Positions 57,827 through 64,000 of a DNA stretch of 64,000 nt are shown one piece after another. Origin of the DNA: Bromus sterilis (Eukaryota > Streptophyta > Magnoliopsida > Poales > Poaceae). The DNA is taken from positions 287,849,782 through 287,913,781 of the forward strand of contig OX465600.1 of the NCBI GenBank assembly GCA_950022295.1. The letters run 5' to 3'. The notes under the pieces are model-generated. The model made no database searches and had not been told where the DNA came from. It worked only from the letters and a program-made list of their open reading frames with translations. Made by a program: the position numbers and the translations under genes. Position 1 is the stretch's first letter; each line of letters opens with the position of its first letter.

Positions 57827-59802
57827 TGTTCCAACTTGAGGCGGGCATGATCGTCATCATCGAGCTCAAGTGGATTATGCGCAAGACAAAGGTTTGACTT
57901 GATAGGTGTCTAGTTTACCGGTCTCTTGGTGGTAGTCAGGAGACCGTGTTATAGGCTAGGCCGAGTCGTTCGTGGAGAACTCAAACCTTTTTGCATCCTT
58001 GGCATCATCTTTATTGGTTCTTGTTTGGCTTTTCTCTTTGTGGGTTTTGGAGCTTGTGGTCTTCTTCATGTCGCTCATGTTCATCGAAAACGGATTTCAT
58101 ATGCGTCTTCTCTTATGCTTTTCGATGTGGGAGATATGTCGGGTCGTCTCGGTTAGAGGTTTCACACCTCTACTTGTCGTGATTAGGCAGCTTTGTTTGT
58201 TAGCTATCCATGAAGCTTGAGTTTGCCTTAATCGGAGTTCATTTGCAGAAGTTGTGGCAGTTCAGGGTTTGCCTGTTTCTTTTGGAGTTCATCTCTTGTG
58301 TGGCATGGGCTCCGTGGCTCTGCCAGGGCAGTAGTACCGTGGGCGAGTACCGCACTCACTACCGTAAGTCCACTGGACTCTGCGGTAGTGGGCACGGTAC
58401 TGGGCCTCGGTAGTACAGTGGGGCGGTAGTTCCGCTTCCAGTACGGTAGTACCGTGCCACGGTAGTACCGTGCCACGGTAGTACCGTGGGCAAGTACCGC
58501 ACTCACTACCGTGGGTCCACTGGACTCTGCGGTAGTGGGCACGGCACTGGGCTTCGGTAGTACTGTGGGGCGGTAGTACCGCTCCCGGTGCGGTAGTGCC
58601 GCACCATGGTAGTACCGCTCTCCGAGTGGTAGTACAGTGGTTGGTGGACGCCAACGGCTACCAACGGCTGGATTCGTGGGGTGCTATAAAAGGGAGTCTT
58701 CTTCTTTCTTTGCTACCACCGGTTTCTTGTAAGTTCTTCCCCCCATTGTTGACCTCTTTGAGCTTGCTTGCTCTCTTGCCCTCCCATGATTCTTGCTCCT
58801 TTTTGAGCGAAAAGAGAGAGGAGATCTAGATCTACATTATCCACCGATTCATCTCTCCTCTAAGTGAGGGGAGCCTTGTGGATCTAGATCTTGGAGTTCT
58901 TGGTGTTCTCCTTGTTCTTCCTCTCATACTCCTCCATAGCTTTTGTTTCTTTGGTGGGATTTGAGAGTGGGGGACTTGAGCACTTCGTGTGCTCTTGCCA
59001 TTGCATTTGGTGCATCGGTTTGAGTTCTCTCCGAGGATTTGTTGTAGTAAGTGAAGTTGAGAAGATAGTTACTCTTGAGTGCATTGACACTCTAGAGCTT
59101 GTACCTCGTGGGCGCGTTCGCGCCTAGAGGATTGTTGTTGCGGAGCTCAATCATTGTGGTGGAAAGCTTCGGGATGCTACGGGAGCCTCCAATTCGGTTG
59201 TTGAGATAGCCCCGAGCATTTGTACGGGTTAAGTGACCGCCCCAAGGGTCGCCATTTGTACGGGTTCGGTGACCGCCCTCAAGTGTCCTAATAGTGGAAT
59301 CACGGCATCTTGCATTGGTAAGAGCGTGAGGAGAAATAGGGTGGCCCTCGTTGGGTTAGTGTGAGCATTGTGCTCCTCACCCTCTCCAAACGGAGACGTA
59401 CTTCTTGCAAGAGAAGGAACTTCGGTAACAAATCCTTGTCTCCATCGGCTCCACTTGCGGTTATCTCTACCCTTACTTTGAGCAAGCTTATTACATTGTT
59501 TATCTTGTGCTTGCTCATATTATTGTGCATTGCTTGTCCCATAGGTTGTTCATCTAGTCAACCTATTTACTTGTGCACCTACTTTGTGATAGCCTTAGTG
59601 CTCTTGTTATATATCTTGCTATCACATAGTTGTTTATCTTGCTTAGTATAAGTTGTTGGTGCACATAGTTGAACCTAGCTTATTTAGGTTTCTTTCTTGG
59701 AAAATTAAACGTTAAGTTTTATTCCGCATTTGTTCAAGCCTAAACCGTAATTATTTTAAGCGCCTATTCACCCCCCCTCTACGCGACATCCACGTCCTTT
59801 CA
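57827..59802 (+). mobile_element. Copia-like (SIRE/Maximus-type) LTR piece
   Basis: The 3' end CGCCTATTCACCCCCCCTCT, followed by CGACATCC and CTTTCA, is typical of LTR ends in Triticeae Ty1/copia elements of the SIRE/Maximus group. TATAAAAG at 58685-58692 is a good promoter box. The upstream part is full of CGGTAGTACCGTG words that can pair with each other (58325-58640), and a stretch near 58341 is duplicated 147 bp further on. The 5' limit is unclear because it abuts A3 at 57826 directly; no target duplication was found. No primer site follows, so it is a solo LTR or a fragment. Confidence 0.55.
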
Positions 59803-60788
59803 TAGAGTTCGGGTGCTCCCTCACCCAAAAGACGGCGAAGAGCCCAGGTGATTACTCGCACTAGGAAGCAAGACCCGATCAACATCCCGGAAAACAATCC
59901 GCCCAAGCACTCGAGTGCTACCCGGGTGACTATTCTAGTGGATGCAACTCGTATCAACTCCTCGCCTGAGATAGCAAATGCTCCGCGAGTGACCACTATT
60001 AGTCCACTTGATTCGTTTTCCATGTGGGTGCACTTTTAATTAGGCTCCACACCTCTATAAAAAATAATGCCTGGGTGGCGACACACTGCACCCCAGATGT
60101 CGTGCAAGCTTAGCGCGTAGGTAAGACCCCGCTGCGCAGTCGACTGGACCGGGACTTGTCACAGATGCGACTTCACTCCCGATGCTTTCCATGCGCAATG
60201 CATGAAGAAAGTTGAGCCAATAACGGACGCGTTAAGGCTATTTGATGAGACCGGCGATATTGATCCTATAAGACCTGCAACGGCATGTACTTACTAGATA
60301 CCGGTTGTTTTCCAAGTTCGTGTCGAGGGACGCGGCTTGATTTTGGCTTTTGAGGTATTTGACACTAGCGCAATTCGCCAAGTCTCGACCAGTCGAATAC
60401 CTTGGGCCTTTCTAGCTTATCATCCCTCGAATAAACTATCTTTGTGGCTAACAGTCGACGACTCGCAGCAGCGCTGCACGCATGAAGACAAGCGATTATG
60501 GATTCGAGTCCCTACGCGACTCTTCGAGTCCCCCAGGCACTCGGGGGCTACTGACGAGGGGGTGACCCTACAACTCCTATATATGAGGGTACCTGGTGTG
60601 TATCAATACAGAAGGCCCGTTGGAAGCCTCGACCGGCCCACGACTGGCCCACTCGAGGCACCGCCATAGGAGTCCTTGACGATTATGGAAGCTACAACTT
60701 GGCGACCAAGACAAAAAAAACTAGATTAGAAAGCTCTCTCTGTAAACCTAGACAGACTCCATGCGACCCAACCTAGTCTATTAGCCTA
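59803..60788 (+). mobile_element. B1 3' remnant with partial 3' LTR
   Basis: A B-family 3' region in the same orientation as B1: GTGCTCCCTCACCC (about 59810), then DNA matching B2 44004-44800 in complement, then GCACTCGGGGGCTAC and the LTR start TGACGAGGGGGTGACCC at 60552. The LTR breaks off at about 60788, after some 237 of 448 bp. Orientation, family and position make it the likely tail of B1, though the integrase end and spacer between them are gone. Confidence 0.7.
60552..60788 (+). repeat. B-family 3' LTR, truncated
   Basis: It starts TGACGAGGGGGTGACC and keeps the first half of the LTR. The break at about 60788 joins it to an A/C-type spacer. Confidence 0.8.
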
Positions 60789-63125
60789 AAATCACAAGAT
60801 CATCTTTTTTATCTGAATTTTTTTGACAGAATGCTCCATACAATTGACTTTCGAGCGTCTGTTCTGAGTTTTTTGATTCGAGTTGCAGAAGTACCCCTAA
60901 AAAATTCTTTACTACATGTTGTTCTATTTTTCACAGATTCTGCCACGTTTTGTCTCTCGTAACTTTTGCAAACCTTAAGCTTGCTTTTTCTTTGCAAAAA
61001 CTTTTTGGCAATCTTGAGAAACAGTAGATCTTCAAGAATATCTTTATATCCAGTGGAATTTTATTATTTATTAAGGATACTAACCTCTCTAATCAGCTTA
61101 TGATGAGTTATGTATGAAGGGAGTTTTCAAGTGTGCGATGGAAGATGATGAAAGAAGATTCGGGAGTGTCAAGCGCTCAAGCTTGGGGATGCCCCCATGC
61201 ATCCCCAACAAATATTCAAGGAGACTCAAGCGTCTAAGCTTGGGGATGCCCCCGTGCATCCCCTTCTCCATCAACAATCATCAGTTCGTCCTTCGTCTCA
61301 CTATATTTTTATCACTTCATGCTTTATGTGCTATGCTTGGAGCGTCTCGCTCTTAGGTTTAATTTTTAGTTTTCTTTAGCTTTGCTTGCTGTTCATAACA
61401 AGTTAGATCCCGTCTTACTTTTCGTGGGAGAGAAACACGCTCCACTTTAAAAATCTAGAACACATCATAGAATTTTTCATGCCTATCTTTCTCTGTTGTG
61501 TGTTCTTTACCTTTTCGTAGCTACTGCCATGTCTAGTTTTAGTCTTAATTTGTTTTTAGCAAGAGCCTTGGCTTTTGGTTAGTTGGTCGCTGGAACTCTC
61601 TTTAGTTTTCATGTTTATCTTGTTAAGAGAGTTGGTTGTTGCACTGAGTTATGTCTTGTCTTGAAAGTAGGTAATTGAGGTTGCTATTTAATTTTAGTAG
61701 TAACTTGCAATGGTTTTGAGGTATTGGTGTGAGTAATGTTTGAACTTTTGGTGTCAAGAGCTCTAGCCTATTAGTGATAGGTGTCGTATTTTGATCTGCA
61801 TTTTTTTGACCGCGTGCTCCATACAATTGAATTTCGAGCGTCTGTTCTGAGTTTTTTTATTCGAGTTGCATAAGTACCCCTAAAAAATTCTTTACTACCT
61901 GCTGTTCTGTTTTTCACAGATTCTGCCACGTTTTGTCTCTCCTAACTTTTGCAAACCTTAAGCTTGCTTTTTCTTTGCAAATTTTTTTTGGCAATCTTGA
62001 GAAACAGTAGATCTTCAATAAAATCTTTATATCCAGTGGAAAGTTTTTATTTATTAAGGGTACTAACCTCTCTAATCAGCTTATGATGAGTTATGTATGA
62101 AGGGAGTTTTCAAGTGTGCGATGGAAGATGATGAAAGAAGATTCGGGAGTGTCAAGCGCTCAAGCTTGGGGATTCCCTCATGCATCCCCAACAAATATTC
62201 AAGGAGACTCAAGCGTCTAAGCTTGGGGATGCCCCCGTGCATCCCCTTCTCCATCAACAATCATCAGTTCGTCCTTCGTCTCACTATATTTTTATCACTT
62301 CATGCGTTATGTGCTATGCTTGGAGCGTCTCGCTCTTAGGTTTAATTTTTAGTTTTCTTTAGCTTTACTTGCTGTTCATAACAAGTTAGATCCCGTCTTA
62401 CTTTGCGTGGGAGAGAAACTCACTTCACTTTAAAAATCTAGAACACATCATAGAATTTTTCATGCCTATCTTTCTCTGTTGTGTGTTCTTTACCTTTTCG
62501 TAGCTACTGCCATGTCTAGTTTTAGTCTTAGTTTGTTTTTAGCAAGAGCCTTGGCTTTTGTTTAGTTTGTCGCTGGAACTCTCTTTAGTTTTCATGTTTA
62601 TCTTGTTAAGAGAGTTGGTTGTTGCACTGGGTTATGTCTTGTCTTGAAAGTAGGTAATTGAGGTTGCTATTTAATTTTAGTAGTAACTTGCAATGGTTTT
62701 GAGGTATTGATGTGAGTAATGTTTGAACTTTTGGTGTCAAGAGCTCTAGCCTATTAGTGATAGGTGTCGTATTTTGGGCAATCCGTGTTTATTTTCAAAA
62801 CCTACAAAATTAGTTGAGAACTTTAGCTACTAGATGGATCACTACTCTTTGGAGGGATCGAATATTAGAGTGCACTCATGTACCATGAGTCGAGGATGCG
62901 CAAGGATAACCAAACCCCCATACACTCCTCCTCGGGGTACTTGTCTCTTTGTGAACCTCCTTACTAGATTGAGAGTTATCGATAATAAGTGCATGAGTTC
63001 TTCGGACTAATGTAAGTATTGAAAGTTGACACTTCCACCTCCTTATTTTTGCTAGCCTCTCCCGTGCCGTGCATTGCCTTATTCTCACTCCGAGAGTTGG
63101 CGTCCACCTTAGCCGGTACATCCAA
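60789..63125 (+). mobile_element. Family A/C spacer fragment with tandem duplication
   Basis: It follows the spacer of element C (26380-27730), with the paired palindromes GGGGATGCCCCCATGCATCCCC-like at 61185-61206 and 61242-61263. A block of 983 bp occurs twice in tandem, about 60806-61788 and 61789-62771. There are no LTRs or coding regions. Confidence 0.8.
60806..62771 (+). repeat. 983-bp direct tandem duplication
   Basis: Corresponding words are always 983 bp apart (for example the ATGAAGGGAGTTTTCAAGTG at 61114 and 62097). The junction near 61789 joins the spacer word GTGTCGTATTTTG to an earlier part of the spacer. The two copies differ at only a few positions, so the event is young. Confidence 0.85.
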
Positions 63126-64000
63126 GTAGCATGTATGACATGAAGATCAATTCATGAGAAGGTGGATGTTGCATGGCAATGTATCTCGGAAAGGCTATGG
63201 AAATGCCTTGATAGGTAGGTATGGTGGCTGTTTTGAGGAAGGATATAATGAGGCTTATGATGACAGAGCGTATCATGCCAAGGATTTGGATGCGCCGGCG
63301 AAGTATGCGCCAACTCTCGAGGTGAGAAATGGCAATGCACGGTACCGAAGAGGCTAGAAAAATATGGCTAGGTGGAAGTGCCAATTTTCGAATACTCACA
63401 TTAGTCCGAAGAACTCATGCACTTATTATCGGTAACTCTCAATCTAATTAGGAGGTTCACAAAGATACAAGTACCCCGAGGAGGAGTGTATGGGGGTTTG
63501 GTTATCCTTGCGCATCCACGACTCATGGTACGTGAGTGTACTCTAATATCCGACCCCTCAGAAGAGTAGTGATCCATCTAGTAGCTAGAGTTCTCAACTA
63601 GTTTTGTAGGTTTTTGAAAATAAACACGGATTTCCCAAAATACCACACCTATCACTAATAGGCTAGAGCTCTTGACACCAAAAGTTCAGATATTACTCAC
63701 ATCAATACCTCAAAACTATTGCAACTTACTACTAAAATTAAATAGCAACCTCAATTACCTACTCTCAAGACAAGACGCAAATCAGTGCAACAACCAACTC
63801 CCTTAACAAGATAAACATGAAAAATAAAGAGAGTTCCAGCAACAAACTAAACAAAAGCCAAGGCTCTTGCTAAAGACAAACTAAAACTAAAACTAAACAT
63901 GGCAGTAGCTACGAAAAGATAAAGAACACACAACAGCAAAAAGATAGGCATGAAGAATCCTATGATGTGTTCTAGATTTTGAAAGTGGAGCGTGTTTCTC
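62405..64000. repeat. Large inverted repeat, arms of about 700 bp
   Basis: The left arm (about 62405-63125) and right arm (about 63287-64000) are complementary at roughly 90% by eye. They are separated by about 160 bp of spacer sequence belonging to the right fragment. The right arm continues past the end of the window. Confidence 0.75.
63126..64000 (-). mobile_element. Family A/C spacer fragment, opposite orientation
   Basis: The same spacer as in A3 (compare 20990-21840) on the minus strand, running off the window. Together with 62405-63125 it forms a large inverted repeat. Confidence 0.8.

Noticed and set aside
57827..59802. Intact host gene from ORFs near 57926-58220
   Set aside because: The ORFs are short and overlap each other, and the region has LTR-type promoter and end sequences.

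Overview
The window is a stack of nested transposable elements. The LTR-retrotransposon architecture, tRNA-Asp-type primer sites, a Stowaway MITE, a CACTA-type end and PIF/Harbinger DNA suggest a large-genome grass, most likely a member of the Triticeae (wheat, Aegilops, barley or rye). No ordinary host gene was found. The two most gene-like ORFs, an AP2-domain ORF and a B3-domain ORF, both lie inside transposons. Family letters (A to E) are local labels; no curated family names are assigned.

Left end (1-3734): a family-D LTR end, a decayed LINE ORF2 piece, a 1,148-bp PIF/Harbinger-type element (938-2085, TSD TTA) carrying an intact AP2-like ORF, an unassigned promoter-like stretch, a CACTA-type end and a truncated family-C LTR.

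3735-11346: an Athila-like Ty3/gypsy element (A1) with a family-E solo LTR inside its 5' LTR, a Stowaway MITE in its spacer, and a decayed gag-protease. Its 3' LTR is cut by B1.

11347-18179: B1, a Tat-type Ty3/gypsy element. Its polyprotein runs gag, protease, RT, RNase H, a second RNase H-like domain and integrase, and is broken by a family-A solo LTR (12908-14554), stops and a frameshift. Its 3' remnant is probably at 59803-60788.

18180-57826: A3, a minus-strand Athila-like element. Its gag-protease is split by element C (23816-30539, TSD ATCTC). Its 5' LTR is split by element D (32765-43409, TSD GCCAC) and by element B2 (43566-57696, TSD GGGGT). D carries gag, protease and an Athila ORF1-like third ORF but no RT. 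B2 is a minus-strand Tat-type element that holds a solo LTR (TSD CCATG), a 65-bp tandem array, a small non-autonomous relative B3 (45982-48988, TSD ATCGT) and, on the opposite strand, a TATA-box-preceded ORF with a B3-type DNA-binding domain.

Right end (57827-64000): a copia-like LTR piece, the B1 tail, and a family A/C spacer fragment with a 983-bp tandem duplication that turns into a large inverted repeat running off the window.

Hand-counted LTR divergences agree with the nesting: A3 about 4.5% and C about 4.7%, then D about 3.4%, B2 about 2.8%, B3 about 2.0%. A, C and D lack reverse transcriptase and integrase, so they would have to be moved in trans. B1 and B2 once coded for everything but are now dead.
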